The notes below the pieces were generated by a model that was not told the DNA's origin, did no database searches, and saw only the letters and a list, made by a program, of their open reading frames with translations. Below, one piece after another: positions 48,515 to 57,000 of a stretch of DNA of 64,000 nucleotides. Position numbers and translations under genes: made by a program. Origin of the DNA: Saccharothrix algeriensis (GTDB lineage Bacteria; Actinomycetota; Actinomycetes; Mycobacteriales; Pseudonocardiaceae); contig NZ_JAFBCL010000001.1 of NCBI RefSeq assembly GCF_016907655.1, positions 4,126,001-4,190,000 on the forward strand, read 5' to 3'. How positions within the stretch are numbered: position 1 is the first letter of the stretch; every line of letters begins with the position of its first letter.

Positions 48515-49522
48515 TCAGTCGTACTCGTCGTACTTGCCGCGCGACTCCAGCAGCCGCCGCAGCGAGGCCAGCCGCCCCGGTGACGCCTCGCCGGAGACCA
48601 CCAGCCGGTCCAGCACGCAGTCCGGGTCCTCCGGCGGGCCCAGGTGCCCGCACCCGGACGGGCACTCCTCGGCCATCGCCCTCATGTCCGGGAACGCGCC
48701 GACGATGTCGTCCGGCGTGATGTGGGCCAGCCCGAACGACCGGATGCCCGGCGTGTCCACCGCCCACCCGCCCTCGGGCAGCGGCAGCGCCACCGCCTGC
48801 GTCGACGTGTGCCGCCCCTTGCCGACACCGCTCACCACGCCCACGGCCCGGTTCGCGTCCGGCACCAGCCGGTTGACCAGGGTCGACTTGCCCACGCCCG
48901 AGTGCCCGATCAGCGCCGAGAGCCGGTGGACCAGGCGTTCCCGCAGCTCCGCCGGGTCCTGGTCGGACCGGGTCACCACCACCGGCAGGTCCAGCTCCGC
49001 GTACGCGGCCACCAGCTCGTCGGGCGGGGCCAGGTCGGACTTCGTCAGGCACAGCAGCGGTTCCAGCCCGCCCGCGTAGGCCGCGACCAGGCACCGGTCG
49101 ATGAAACCCCGGCGCGGCTGGGGGTCCGCCAGCGCCGAGACGATCACCAGCTGACCGGCGTTGGCGACGACCACCCGCTCGAACGGGTCGGTGTCGTCGG
49201 CGGTCCGGCGCAGCACCGACCGCCGCTCGGCCACCTTCACGATGCGCGCCAGCGTGTCCGGCTGCCCCGAGGTGTCGCCGACCAGCCCGACCCGGTCGCC
49301 CACGACGACCGGCGTGCGCCCCAGCTCCCGCGCCCGCATGGCGGTGACCAGCCGCTCCGGGTCGTCCTCCACGGCGCACGTCCACCGGCCCCGGTCGACC
49401 GCGACGACCATCGCGGTCACCGCGTCGGCGTGCTCGGGCCGCTTCTTGCTGCGCGGCCGGGTCCCCTTGCCCGGCCGCACGCGCACGTCGGACTCGTCCA
49501 TCCGCCGCCAGTCGCGCCCCAC
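48515..49522 (-). CDS. rsgA: Ribosome small-subunit GTPase RsgA
   Basis: A circularly permuted GTPase of 335 residues helping the last steps of 30S maturation. The start is GTG 49522, two bases after the aroA stop, giving VGRDWRRMDESDVRVRPGKG; ATG 49501 is an alternative. Order: OB-fold (RELGRTPVVVGDRVGLVG), G4 LCLTKSDLAP, G1 ALIGHSGVGKSTLVN (about residues 201-215), G2/G3 KGRHTSTQAV and AVDTPGIRSFGL, then the C-terminal zinc domain CPSGCGHLGPPEDPDC. Co-transcribed with aroA, as in mycobacteria. Confidence 0.95.
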   Translation of the reverse strand: MGRDWRRMDESDVRVRPGKGTRPRSKKRPEHADAVTAMVVAVDRGRWTCAVEDDPERLVTAMRARELGRTPVVVGDRVGLVGDTSGQPDTLARIVKVAERRSVLRRTADDTDPFERVVVANAGQLVIVSALADPQPRRGFIDRCLVAAYAGGLEPLLCLTKSDLAPPDELVAAYAELDLPVVVTRSDQDPAELRERLVHRLSALIGHSGVGKSTLVNRLVPDANRAVGVVSGVGKGRHTSTQAVALPLPEGGWAVDTPGIRSFGLAHITPDDIVGAFPDMRAMAEECPSGCGHLGPPEDPDCVLDRLVVSGEASPGRLASLRRLLESRGKYDEYD

Positions 49523-49524
49523 GG

Positions 49525-50790
49525 TCAGCGCGCCCCGAGCATCGTCGACCACATCCCCGGGAAGTCGGGGATCGTCTTGGTCGTCGACCCGATGTCGTCC
49601 ACCGCGACACCGGGCACCACCAGCCCGACGATGGCGCCGGCGGTCGCCATGCGGTGGTCCGCGTAGGCGCGCCACACCCCGCCGCGCAGCGGCCGGGGCG
49701 TGATCACCAGGCCGTCGTCGGTCTCCTCGACGGCCCCGCCGAGCCGGGTGACCTCCGCCGCGAGCGCCGCGATGCGGTCGGTCTCGTGCCCGCGGATGTG
49801 CGCGACGCCCCGGATCCGGCTCGGCCCGTCGGCCAGCGCGGCCAGCGCGACGACGGTCGGGGTCAGCTCGCTCTCGTCGCGCAGGTCGACGTCCAGCCCG
49901 GACAGCCGCTCGGGGCCGCGCACGGTCAGCCCGCGCTCGTCCAGCGCCACCGCGCACCCGAACCGCTCGAACAGCTCCCGCACCGCGCCGCCCGGCTGGG
50001 TGGTGGTCGCGGGCCAGCCCGGGATCGTCACCTCGCCGCCGGTCACCGCCGCCGCGGCCAGGAACGGCGTCGCGTTCGACAGGTCCGGCTCGACCCGCCA
50101 CTCCCGCGCCGCGATCGGCCCGGGCTCCACGCGCCACCGGTCCGCCACCGAGTCGTCCACCACGACGCCGGCCTCGCGCAGCATCGACACGGTCATCCGG
50201 ATGTGCGGCGACGACGGCACGGGCTCCCCGCGGTGCACCACGGTCACGCCGCCCTCGTACCGCGCGCCCGACAGCAGCAGCCCCGAGACGAACTGCGAGG
50301 ACGCCGACGCGTCGACCACCACCTCGCCACCGGGCAGCCCGCCCTTGCCGTGCAGCGTGAACGGCAGCGCGTCGCCGTCGACGTCCGCGCCCAGGGCGCG
50401 CAGCGCGCCGAGGATCGTGCCCATCGGCCGCACCCGCGCGTGCTCGTCCCCGTCGAACACCACGTCGCCGACGGCCAGCGCCGCGGCGGGCGGCAGGAAG
50501 CGCATCACCGTGCCCGCCAGCCCGCAGTCCACGTCCGCCGGCCCGCGCAGCGCGCCCGGCGAGACCAGCCAGGACCCGTCCGGCCCGTCGGCGACGCCGA
50601 CGCCCAGCGCCGCCAGCGCCGCCGCCATCAGCGTGGTGTCCCGGCTGCGCAGCGGGGCGCGCAGCGCGGACCCCCCGGAGGCCAGCGCGGACAGCACGAG
50701 GGCGCGGTTGGTGATCGACTTGGAGCCGGGCACGGGTACCGTCGCGTGCACGGGACCCTGGGCGGTGGGAGCGGACCACTGCGAAGTCAT
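49525..50790 (-). CDS. aroA: 3-phosphoshikimate 1-carboxyvinyltransferase (EPSP synthase)
   Basis: Sixth step of the shikimate pathway, adding enolpyruvyl from PEP to shikimate-3-phosphate. The 421-residue protein starts [20 protein letters not shown] at ATG 50790. Motifs: [20 protein letters not shown] (substrate loop, residues 20-39), [36 protein letters not shown], and [15 protein letters not shown] near residue 335; [13 protein letters not shown] at the C-terminus. The PEP loop reads GLAGTVMRF, slightly different from the common GNAGTxxRP. Confidence 0.96.
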   Translation of the reverse strand: MTSQWSAPTAQGPVHATVPVPGSKSITNRALVLSALASGGSALRAPLRSRDTTLMAAALAALGVGVADGPDGSWLVSPGALRGPADVDCGLAGTVMRFLPPAAALAVGDVVFDGDEHARVRPMGTILGALRALGADVDGDALPFTLHGKGGLPGGEVVVDASASSQFVSGLLLSGARYEGGVTVVHRGEPVPSSPHIRMTVSMLREAGVVVDDSVADRWRVEPGPIAAREWRVEPDLSNATPFLAAAAVTGGEVTIPGWPATTTQPGGAVRELFERFGCAVALDERGLTVRGPERLSGLDVDLRDESELTPTVVALAALADGPSRIRGVAHIRGHETDRIAALAAEVTRLGGAVEETDDGLVITPRPLRGGVWRAYADHRMATAGAIVGLVVPGVAVDDIGSTTKTIPDFPGMWSTMLGAR

Positions 50791-50874
50791 GGGCCGATGA
50801 TCCCGCATCGGGTGGTCGGCAGCTCGCACCGGTGGTCCCGACGTGCGACGATGGCCAATCGGAGGTGATCGGTT

Positions 50875-51636
50875 GTGTGCGGCAGGTATGCCTCCACCAA
50901 GGACCCGGCGCTGCTCGCGGCGGAGTTCGACGCGGTGGACGGCACCGACGGCGACGCGCCCGGCCCGGACTACAACGTGGCGCCGACCAAGGCGGTGCCG
51001 GCGGTCGTGGAGCGCCACCCGCGCGACGCGGAGGGCAACCCCGACCCGGACACCACCGAGCGCAGCGTCCGGGTGATGCGCTGGGGCCTCGTGCCGCACT
51101 GGGCGAAGGACCCCTCCGGCGCGGCGAAGATGATCAACGCCCGTTCGGAGAGCGTCCTGGAGAAGCCCGCGTACCGGGACTCGGCGGCCAAGCGCCGCTG
51201 CCTGGTCCCCGCCGACGGCTGGTACGAGTGGCAGCCGGGGGAGGGCCGCAAGCAGCCGTACTTCATCAACCCCGGCGACGGCTCCAGCCTCGCGATGGCG
51301 GGCATCTGGTCGGTGTGGTGGCAGCAGGAGGGCGACGAGCGCAAGCCGGTCATCACCTGCGCCGTGCTCACCACCGACGCCGTCGGCGAGCTGGCGAAGG
51401 TCCACCACCGGATGCCGCTGGTGCTGCCGCGCGACCGCTGGGCGGCGTGGCTCGACCCGGACCGCGCCGACCCGGGGGACCTGCTGGCCCCCGACCTCGA
51501 CCTGGTGAACGCGCTGGAGCTGCGCCCGGTGTCGATGCGGGTCAACAGCATCAAGAACAACGACCCGTCCCTCATGGACGCGGTGAAGCTGGAGCCCGAC
51601 CAGGTCCCCGAACCCACCCTGTTCGAGCTGTCATGA
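50875..51636 (+). CDS. SOS-response-associated peptidase-like protein (SRAP/YedK/HMCES)
   Basis: A 253-residue SRAP protein that protects abasic sites in single-stranded DNA by forming a thiazolidine crosslink through Cys2. It starts at GTG 50875 with MCGRYAST after initiator processing, which exposes the catalytic Cys2. Other active-site features: [29 protein letters not shown] (Asn), [14 protein letters not shown] (Glu) and [10 protein letters not shown] (His). All key residues are present, so it should be functional. The following hydrolase gene overlaps its stop by 4 bp. Rv3226c is the mycobacterial equivalent. Confidence 0.95.
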   Translation: MCGRYASTKDPALLAAEFDAVDGTDGDAPGPDYNVAPTKAVPAVVERHPRDAEGNPDPDTTERSVRVMRWGLVPHWAKDPSGAAKMINARSESVLEKPAYRDSAAKRRCLVPADGWYEWQPGEGRKQPYFINPGDGSSLAMAGIWSVWWQQEGDERKPVITCAVLTTDAVGELAKVHHRMPLVLPRDRWAAWLDPDRADPGDLLAPDLDLVNALELRPVSMRVNSIKNNDPSLMDAVKLEPDQVPEPTLFELS

Positions 51637-52244
51637 CCAGCACCACCGTCGACACCCCGCACGGCCCCGCGCGGGCCGAGCTGCACTGCGCCCCGGAAGG
51701 CCGCGCGGCGCTGCTGCTGGGCCATGGCGCGGGCGGCGGCATCTGCGCGCCGGACCTCGTCGCGGCGGCGCGGGCGGCGGTGGACGCGGGCGTGCACGTG
51801 GCGCTGGTCGAGCAGCCCTACCGGGTGGCCGGCCGCCGCGCGCCGGCCCCCGCGAAGCAGCTCGACGCGGCGTGGCTCGCGGTGGTGGAGGACCTGTCGA
51901 CGCGCTGGTTCGACGAGGTGCCGCTGATCTTCGGCGGCCGGTCCTCGGGCGCGCGGGTGGCGTGCCGGACCTCGGCCGAGGGCCAGGCGGTGGCCGTCCT
52001 GTGCCTGGCCTTCCCGGTCCACCCGCCCGGCAAGCCGGACAAGAGCCGCCTGCCGGAGCTGGACGCGGTCGACCCGCCGGTCCTCGTCGTGCAGGGCGAC
52101 CGCGACCCGTTCGGCCGGCCCGAACCCGCGCACCACCGGGAGGTGGTGCTGCTGCCGGGCGACCACAACCTGAAGGCCGACCTGGAAGGCGTCCGGCGCA
52201 CCGTGGGCGAATGGCTGGACCGAATCCTGCGCCCGTTGGACTAG
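51633..52244 (+). CDS. Alpha/beta-hydrolase of KAT/dienelactone-hydrolase-like type
   Basis: A 203-residue hydrolase starting [20 protein letters not shown] at ATG 51633, overlapping the SRAP stop. Features: RAALLLGHGAGGGICAPDLV (oxyanion loop HGAGG), LIFGGRSSGARVACRTSAEG (nucleophile Ser in GGRSSGAR; about residues 106-113), PPVLVVQGDRDPFGRP (acid) and LPGDHNLKAD (His). Small serine hydrolases of this family often follow SRAP genes; substrate unknown. Coupled translation suggests a joint role with SRAP (inference). Confidence 0.85.
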   Translation: MTSTTVDTPHGPARAELHCAPEGRAALLLGHGAGGGICAPDLVAAARAAVDAGVHVALVEQPYRVAGRRAPAPAKQLDAAWLAVVEDLSTRWFDEVPLIFGGRSSGARVACRTSAEGQAVAVLCLAFPVHPPGKPDKSRLPELDAVDPPVLVVQGDRDPFGRPEPAHHREVVLLPGDHNLKADLEGVRRTVGEWLDRILRPLD

Positions 52245-52248
52245 CGCG

Positions 52249-52323
52249 CTTCAGCTCTCGCCTCAGGCCGCGCTCCGCGCGGCGACACTTCAGCTCTCGC
52301 CGTTAACCGCGCTCCGCGCGGCG
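52249..52323. repeat. Direct repeat of a 36-bp unit with short hairpin
   Basis: Two copies (52249-52284 and 52288-52323, 39 bp apart) of CTTCAGCTCTCGCC, five variable bases, and CCGCGCTCCGCGCGGCG. Each copy contains the hairpin CCGCGC-TCC-GCGCGG. They follow the hydrolase stop and abut the third composite element; possible tandem terminators. Confidence 0.75.
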
Positions 52324-52349
52324 GCGCTGTTCAGCGCAGCCGTGTGCCT

Positions 52350-52761
52350 CGTGTTCTCCCCGTACGGCCTGGGCGCAGCCCAATCACGTTTGATCAGGGG
52401 TGTCAAGCACGCTTTTCGCTTGACACCCCTGATCAAACGTGATTGCCTTCGGCAGGCCGTACGGGGAGAACACGACGCACTTCCCTTCTCCTTGGGGGCC
52501 TCCCGGCCGCTCTTCATACCTCTGACCTGCACCGATCCGGGTGAGATTTGGTGCGGTACCGCCCGAGGCTGAAAAGATTGAAAGAGTCCTCGCCGGACGG
52601 GCAGGCCGCCAAGGAGAAGGAAAAGAAACAGCGGTCGTGTTCTCCCCGCATGACCTGTCTAAAGACGACCATGCTTTTCCTGGGGGTGCAAGCGAAAAGC
52701 GTGCTTGCACCCCCAGGAAAAGCATGGTAGCCCTCCGGGCAGGCCATACGGGGAGAACACG
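52350..52761. mobile_element. Composite paired-hairpin element, copy 3
   Basis: A 412-bp unit between the convergent hydrolase and YbaK genes. Hairpin 52350-52474: outer arms 52350-52371 and 52453-52474 (22 of 22 paired), inner arms 52382-52408 and 52418-52444 (27 of 27 paired), loop ACGCTTTTC. Hairpin 52636-52761: outer arms 52636-52657 and 52740-52761, inner arms 52668-52693 and 52703-52728 (26 of 26 paired), loop GAAAAGCGT. The core is bounded by CTTCTCCTTGGGGGCCT (52485-52501) and AGGCCGCCAAGGAGAAG (52603-52619), 16 of 17 paired. The core sequence (CACCGATCCGGGTGAGATT, ACCGCCCGAGGCTGAAAAGA, GAGTCCTCGCCGGACGGGCA) is almost the same as in copy 1. Confidence 0.8.
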
Positions 52762-52855
52762 AAGACACCGGACTGCACGGGGCGTGCCGAAGGTCCGAAA
52801 GCAAAAGCCGCAAGCGGGTCGTGGGGCTGAAGCCGTGGGGTGGAGGGGGCGAGGG

Positions 52856-53332
52856 TCAGGCGGAGATGGTCGCGACCACCGCGCCGGTCAGCCGGGCGAG
52901 TTCGGCCGGCGCGATCTCGACCTCCAGCCCGCGACGGCCGGCCGAGCAGTAGACGGTGTCGAACCGCTCGGCGGAGCTGTCGAGGACAAGGGGGAGGCGC
53001 TTCTTCTGGCCCAGCGGGGAGATGCCGCCCGCCACGTACCCGGTCGCCCGCTCGGCGGCGGAGACGTCGGCCATCCTCGCCTTCTTGCCGCCCAGCGCAG
53101 CCGCCAGCGCCTTGAGGTCCAACTGGCCGGTGACCGGGACCACGCCCACGGCCAGCCTGCCGTCCACGTCCGCCACCAGGGTCTTGAACACCCGTTCGGG
53201 CGCGATGCCCAGCGCCTCGGCGGCCTCCAGCCCGTACGACTCGTGGCGGGGGTCGTGTTCGTACGAGTGGAGCAGGTGCGCCACCTTCTGCTTGTCGAGC
53301 AACGCCGTGGCAGGCGTCCCGCGTCCGGCCAT
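52856..53332 (-). CDS. ybaK: Cys-tRNA(Pro)/Cys-tRNA(Cys) deacylase YbaK-type
   Basis: A 158-residue editing protein starting [20 protein letters not shown] at ATG 53332. It hydrolyses mischarged Cys-tRNA(Pro). Features: [39 protein letters not shown] with the catalytic Lys region, [26 protein letters not shown] segment ([19 protein letters not shown]) and [17 protein letters not shown]. These match YbaK/EbsC. In M. tuberculosis Rv3224A/B-type genes lie near sigH. Confidence 0.9.
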   Translation of the reverse strand: MAGRGTPATALLDKQKVAHLLHSYEHDPRHESYGLEAAEALGIAPERVFKTLVADVDGRLAVGVVPVTGQLDLKALAAALGGKKARMADVSAAERATGYVAGGISPLGQKKRLPLVLDSSAERFDTVYCSAGRRGLEVEIAPAELARLTGAVVATISA

Positions 53333-53348
53333 GGACGCGCACCTTAGT

Positions 53349-53375
53349 GGGAATGCCCGACGGCCCGCTCGCGTT
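53349..53375 (+). promoter_or_regulatory. SigH/SigR-type promoter of sigH
   Basis: GGGAAT at 53349-53354 and GTT at 53373-53375 with 18 bp between match the oxidative/thiol-stress sigma factor consensus (GGGAAT, 16-19 bp, GTT). It lies about 170 bp before the sigH start, so sigH is likely autoregulated, as in mycobacteria and Streptomyces. Confidence 0.7.
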
Positions 53376-53541
53376 GTTGGTCGACGTGGCAACCGAGGTG
53401 ATCGAACAGCAGGTCAGGTCCGGCACGACCCGTCCACCGCGCGGGTCGGCCCGCTGCCGACCGGGTGACCGCCGCGTATCCTCGAACACGACCCACACAG
53501 CTTCATCCACCGCGCCGACCGGCAGGTGGGGAGGGAGCGCG

Positions 53542-54168
53542 GTGCCAGCCACGCGAACGCAGGACACGCCGACGGACGAGACAACGGCCGAGCGCGCCGC
53601 CCGCTTCGAGCGCGACGCGATGCCCCTGCTCGACCAGCTGTACTCGGCCGCCCTGCGGATGACCCGCAACCCGGCCGACGCCGAGGACCTGGTCCAGGAG
53701 ACCTACCTCAAGGCGTACGCGGCTTTCGCGTCCTTCTCGCAGGGCACGAACCTGAAGGCTTGGCTGTACCGCATCCTGACGAACACCTACATCAACGGGT
53801 ACCGCAAGAAGCAGCGCCAGCCGCTGCAGCAGCCGACCGACGAGATCACCGACTGGCAGCTGGCGCAGGCGGAGAGCCACACCTCCACCGGTCTCCGCTC
53901 GGCGGAGATGGACGCGATGGACCGGCTGCCGGACTCGGACGTGAAGGAAGCCCTCCAGCGACTCCCCGAGGAGTTCCGGATCGCGGTGTACCTGGCCGAC
54001 GTCGAGGGCTTCGCGTACAAGGAGATCGCAGACATCATGGGCACCCCCATCGGCACCGTGATGTCCCGGTTGCACCGGGGCCGCAGGCAGCTACGCGAGC
54101 AGTTGGCCGACGTGGCGCGGGAGCGGGGCTTCCTCCGCGCCGGGCAATCGGAGGTGGCGGGCCGATGA
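53542..54168 (+). CDS. sigH: ECF sigma factor SigH (SigR-type, thiol/heat stress)
   Basis: A 208-residue group-4 sigma factor controlling thioredoxin and other thiol-oxidative stress genes. The start is GTG 53542 ([20 protein letters not shown]), preceded by GAGGGAG. Region 2: [37 protein letters not shown] (2.2/2.3), [23 protein letters not shown] (2.4; split in two). Region 4: [40 protein letters not shown] (helix-turn-helix). Regulated by the anti-sigma factor encoded next, with overlapping stop/start. An in-frame open extension of up to 65 codons exists upstream. Confidence 0.96.
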   Translation: MPATRTQDTPTDETTAERAARFERDAMPLLDQLYSAALRMTRNPADAEDLVQETYLKAYAAFASFSQGTNLKAWLYRILTNTYINGYRKKQRQPLQQPTDEITDWQLAQAESHTSTGLRSAEMDAMDRLPDSDVKEALQRLPEEFRIAVYLADVEGFAYKEIADIMGTPIGTVMSRLHRGRRQLREQLADVARERGFLRAGQSEVAGR

Positions 54169-54503
54169 GCTGCGGAAAACCCCACGAGACGGACTGCGCG
54201 GAAGTGCTCTCCGAGGTCTGGCTCTACCTGGACCACGAGTGCGACCAGGGCCGGATGGAACTGCTCAGGACCCACCTGCAGGAGTGCCACCCGTGCCTGG
54301 AGGAGTACGGCATCGAGGAGCACCTGAAACTCCTGCTGGCCAAGAAGTGCGGTGGCGAGCACGCGCCGGAGGAGCTGCGGCGCCGGCTGCGCGCCCGCAT
54401 CCACGAGGCGACGGTGACGTCCGACTCGGCCGTGGAGACCGTCGAGACCATCGAGGTCGAGGTGGACGTCGAGGTCGAGGCCCGCGCCGCGGACAACGCC
54501 TGA
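54165..54503 (+). CDS. rsrA: Zinc-containing anti-sigma factor RsrA/RshA
   Basis: A 112-residue redox-sensing anti-sigma factor overlapping sigH by 4 bp (ATGA). Zinc/redox residues Cys11, His37, Cys41 and Cys44 ([13 protein letters not shown]) form the ZAS HxxxCxxC motif; Cys3 and Cys26 are also present. Oxidation forms a disulfide, zinc is lost, and SigH is released. The C-terminal 30 residues are an acidic Glu-Val repeat region ([14 protein letters not shown]). A terminator follows. Confidence 0.95.
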   Translation: MSCGKPHETDCAEVLSEVWLYLDHECDQGRMELLRTHLQECHPCLEEYGIEEHLKLLLAKKCGGEHAPEELRRRLRARIHEATVTSDSAVETVETIEVEVDVEVEARAADNA

Positions 54504-54532
54504 CCCCCAGGGGGGACCCACCCGGAACGAAC

Positions 54533-54566
54533 GGGCCGCCCCGGAGCGCTGCTCCCGGGGCGGCCC
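54533..54566. terminator. Bidirectional hairpin after rsrA and bL37
   Basis: GGGCCGCCCCGGAGC pairs with GCTCCCGGGGCGGCCC with one bulged base around a three-base loop. It lies between the convergent rsrA and bL37 genes. Confidence 0.7.
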
Positions 54567-54587
54567 GGTCCACACCGGATCGGGCGA

Positions 54588-54662
54588 TCAGGTGTTGGGG
54601 CGCTTCCCGTGGTTCGCGCCGCCCTTCTTGCGGTCGCGGCGCTTGCGGGCCCGCTTCGACAT
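54588..54662 (-). CDS. Small basic ribosomal protein bL37-type (24 residues)
   Basis: A 24-residue, highly basic peptide starting MSKRARKRRDRKKGG and ending ANHGKRPNT, from ATG 54662 with AGGAG 7 bp upstream. It matches, from memory, the actinobacterial large-subunit protein bL37 found in mycobacterial ribosome structures (same KKRDRK and ANHGKRPN features). The gene is too short for usual ORF calling. It lies between rsrA and pdtaS and ends at the shared terminator. Confidence 0.88.
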   Translation of the reverse strand: MSKRARKRRDRKKGGANHGKRPNT

Positions 54663-54832
54663 GGGGTTCTCCTCGTGCTCAGAGTGCTTCACCCCAGTGT
54701 GTCACGCCCCCGCCGCCTCCCGGCGCGGGGTCCGCGCCGTGGTTGGATGGCGGCGGAGCGAAGGAGCGGGATGATCGGGAAGACCCGGGCGGGGACCGCC
54801 GTGGGCGAGCGGATCGCGGTGGTGGGGCAGCC

Positions 54833-56326
54833 CTGTCCACGCTGACCGACCTCCTCGCCGAGCACACCGGCCTGTCCGGCGCGGCCGTCGACCACCTCCA
54901 GCTCGTGGTGGCCGAGTGGCAGCTGCTGTCCGACCTCAGCTTCGCCGACTTCCTGCTGTGGGTGCCGCTGGAGGACGGGCCCGACGGCGCCGGGACCTTC
55001 CTGTGCGTCGCGCAGGCGCGCCCCACCACGGCCCCGACCGCCCACCCGGAGGACGTCGTGGGCAGCACGGTCGACGTGGACGAGCACCCGCAGCTGCGCC
55101 GCGCCATGGCCGAGTCCCGCATCTGCCGCGAGGAGGACCCCCGGTGGCACCTGGGCGTCCCGGTGCGGCGCGAGGCCATCCCGGTGCGGCACCGGGACGG
55201 GGTGGTCGCGGTGCTGAGCCGCAACACCAACCTGGCCGTGCCGCGCGTCCCGAGCCCGCTGGAGATCTCCTACCTGGGCAGCGCCGCGGACCTGTGCCAG
55301 ATGATCTCCGACGGCACGTTCCCGACCACCGAGCCGTCCCCGGACGTCCACACCAGCCCCCGCGTGGGCGACGGCCTCATCCGCCTGGACGCCTCGGGCG
55401 CGGTGGTCTTCGCCAGCCCCAACGCCCTGAGCGCCTACCACCGCATGGGCCACGCGTCCGACCTGGTGGGCGTGCACCTCGCGCCGCTCACGAGGTCCCT
55501 GATCGGCGACCCGTTCGACGCCACCGAGGTGGCGCAGCGCATCCGGGCGGCGCTGGACGGCCACCCGTCCATGCGCATCGAGGCCGAGTCGCGCCGCGGC
55601 GCCGCGGTGCTCTTCCGCGCCCTGCCGCTGCGGCCCCGGGGCAGCGCCGCGGGCGCCCTGGTGCTCTGCCGGGACGTCACGGAGGTCCGCCGGCGCGACC
55701 GCGCCCTGATGTCGAAGGACGCGACGATCCGGGAGATCCACCACCGGGTGAAGAACAACCTCCAGACCGTCGCGGCCCTGCTCCGCCTCCAGAGCAGGCG
55801 GACCAGCTCCGAGGAGGCCCGGGAGGCCCTGGCCGAGTCGGTCCGCCGGGTGACGTCGATCGCGCTGGTGCACGAGACGCTGTCCATGTCGGTGGACGAG
55901 CGGGTCGACCTCGACGACGTGGTGGACAAGGTCATCCCGATGATGTCCGACGTGGCCGCCACCGAGTCGCAGGTGGTCGTGCGCCGCGAGGGCCCCTTCG
56001 GCATCGTGCCGGCGGAACTGGCCACGCCGCTGGTCATGGTCCTCACCGAGCTGGTGCAGAACGCCTTCGAGCACGCCTACACCGCCGGCCAGCGCGGCGA
56101 GGTGGTCGTGCACGCCGAGCGCTCCGCCAAGTGGCTGGACGTGGTGATCTCCGACGACGGCCGCGGCCTGCCGCCGGGCTTCTCGCTGGAGCGCACCGAC
56201 CGGCTCGGCCTGCAGATCGTCCGGACGCTGGTGGAGTCCGAACTCAGGGGCAGCCTGAGCTTGCGGCGCAGGCCCGAAGGCGGTACTGAGGCGGTCCTGC
56301 GCGTGCCACTCAGGGCACGGCGTTAA
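54833..56326 (+). CDS. pdtaS: Cytosolic sensor histidine kinase PdtaS
   Basis: A 497-residue soluble kinase, partner of the RNA-binding response regulator PdtaR. It aligns from its first residues with mycobacterial PdtaS (STLTDLLAEHTGLSGAAVDHL: read in two parts). Order: GAF-like domain (about 1-150), PAS domain (GDGLIRLDASGAVVFASPNA, about 175-285), HisKA_2 with IREIHHRVKNNLQTVAALL (His303/304), and HATPase (LTELVQNAFEHAYTAG, ISDDGRGLPPGFSLERTDRL). No ATG, GTG or TTG fits the homologous start: the codon there is CTG at 54833, preceded by GGTGGGG. A TTG at 54744 would add unlikely sequence. Confidence 0.9.
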   Translation: MSTLTDLLAEHTGLSGAAVDHLQLVVAEWQLLSDLSFADFLLWVPLEDGPDGAGTFLCVAQARPTTAPTAHPEDVVGSTVDVDEHPQLRRAMAESRICREEDPRWHLGVPVRREAIPVRHRDGVVAVLSRNTNLAVPRVPSPLEISYLGSAADLCQMISDGTFPTTEPSPDVHTSPRVGDGLIRLDASGAVVFASPNALSAYHRMGHASDLVGVHLAPLTRSLIGDPFDATEVAQRIRAALDGHPSMRIEAESRRGAAVLFRALPLRPRGSAAGALVLCRDVTEVRRRDRALMSKDATIREIHHRVKNNLQTVAALLRLQSRRTSSEEAREALAESVRRVTSIALVHETLSMSVDERVDLDDVVDKVIPMMSDVAATESQVVVRREGPFGIVPAELATPLVMVLTELVQNAFEHAYTAGQRGEVVVHAERSAKWLDVVISDDGRGLPPGFSLERTDRLGLQIVRTLVESELRGSLSLRRRPEGGTEAVLRVPLRARR

Positions 56327-56400
56327 ACTGACCCCCGTGCACACGTGACGACCTACCTCAGCGGAGTCACGTGGTCATGCGGGAGGGTGTGCAACACAAG

Positions 56401-56438
56401 CGAAAGGCCCGACACCTGGCACGGTGTCGGGCCTTTCG
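56401..56438. terminator. Bidirectional terminator of pdtaS and whiB1
   Basis: CGAAAGGCCCGACACC and its exact complement around a TGGCAC loop, 75 bp after pdtaS and 27 bp after the whiB1 stop. A-rich/T-rich stem ends allow termination both ways. Confidence 0.85.
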
Positions 56439-56464
56439 TCATGTCGCGCGGTGCGCGGCGACCC

Positions 56465-56719
56465 TCAGGCGTTGCTGCGAGCCCTGGTCCGGGCGTTGCG
56501 ACGCTTGAGCGCGCGGCGCTCGTCTTCGCTCATCCCGCCCCACACGCCGGCGTCCTGGCCGCTCTCCAGTGCCCACGCGAGGCAGTCGGAGACGACGGGG
56601 CAGCGGCGGCAGACGGTCTTCGCCTCGGCGATCTGGAGGAGCGCAGGACCGCTGTTCCCCACGGGGAAGAACAGCTCGGGGTCCTCGTCGCGGCAGATCG
56701 CGCGGTGGCGCCAGTCCAT
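56465..56719 (-). CDS. whiB1: WhiB-family iron-sulfur regulator WhiB1
   Basis: An 84-residue Wbl protein starting MDWRHRAICRDEDPELFFPV at ATG 56719. Cluster cysteines: Cys9, Cys37, Cys40, Cys46 (TVCRRCPVVSDCLAW). Then GVWGGMSEDERRALKRRNAR, the turn and basic DNA-contact region. The [4Fe-4S] cluster of WhiB1 reacts with nitric oxide, and the gene is essential in M. tuberculosis, where CRP controls it. Two CRP-like palindromes lie upstream here too. Position between pdtaS and the conserved membrane gene fits WhiB1. Confidence 0.95.
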   Translation of the reverse strand: MDWRHRAICRDEDPELFFPVGNSGPALLQIAEAKTVCRRCPVVSDCLAWALESGQDAGVWGGMSEDERRALKRRNARTRARSNA

Positions 56720-56786
56720 TGGAACTACTCCTCAGCTAGGCGTGCTCAAGGCACGCCACTCGTCAGCGGTCGGTTTTTGGGGTGCT

Positions 56787-56852
56787 TGTGAATGCTTTCA
56801 CGAACGGCCGGGATGTCAAGGGGTTAGCACTAACCCGGTGAGTGAACTCACC
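56787..56852. promoter_or_regulatory. Three palindromes upstream of whiB1 (two CRP-like)
   Basis: TGTGAATGCTTTCACG (56787-56802) and GGTGAGTGAACTCACC (56837-56852) both fit the CRP/Cmr pattern GTGA-N6-TCAC, with centres 50 bp apart. Between them lies the perfect palindrome GGGTTAGCACTAACCC (56821-56836). All are within 135 bp upstream of the whiB1 ATG. Confidence 0.65.
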
Positions 56853-57000
56853 CGAAAGATCGACTCGCTTCTTCCGGCATTCACCCTGGGGTGCCACCTC
56901 GTCGCGGTTGGGTAGCGCCCCGGTCACACCACGGTCACACCGTACGGGTCACGCCGCAACCTGAGCGTGTCCGCACTCCCCGCCGATCGCACCGCTCCGC

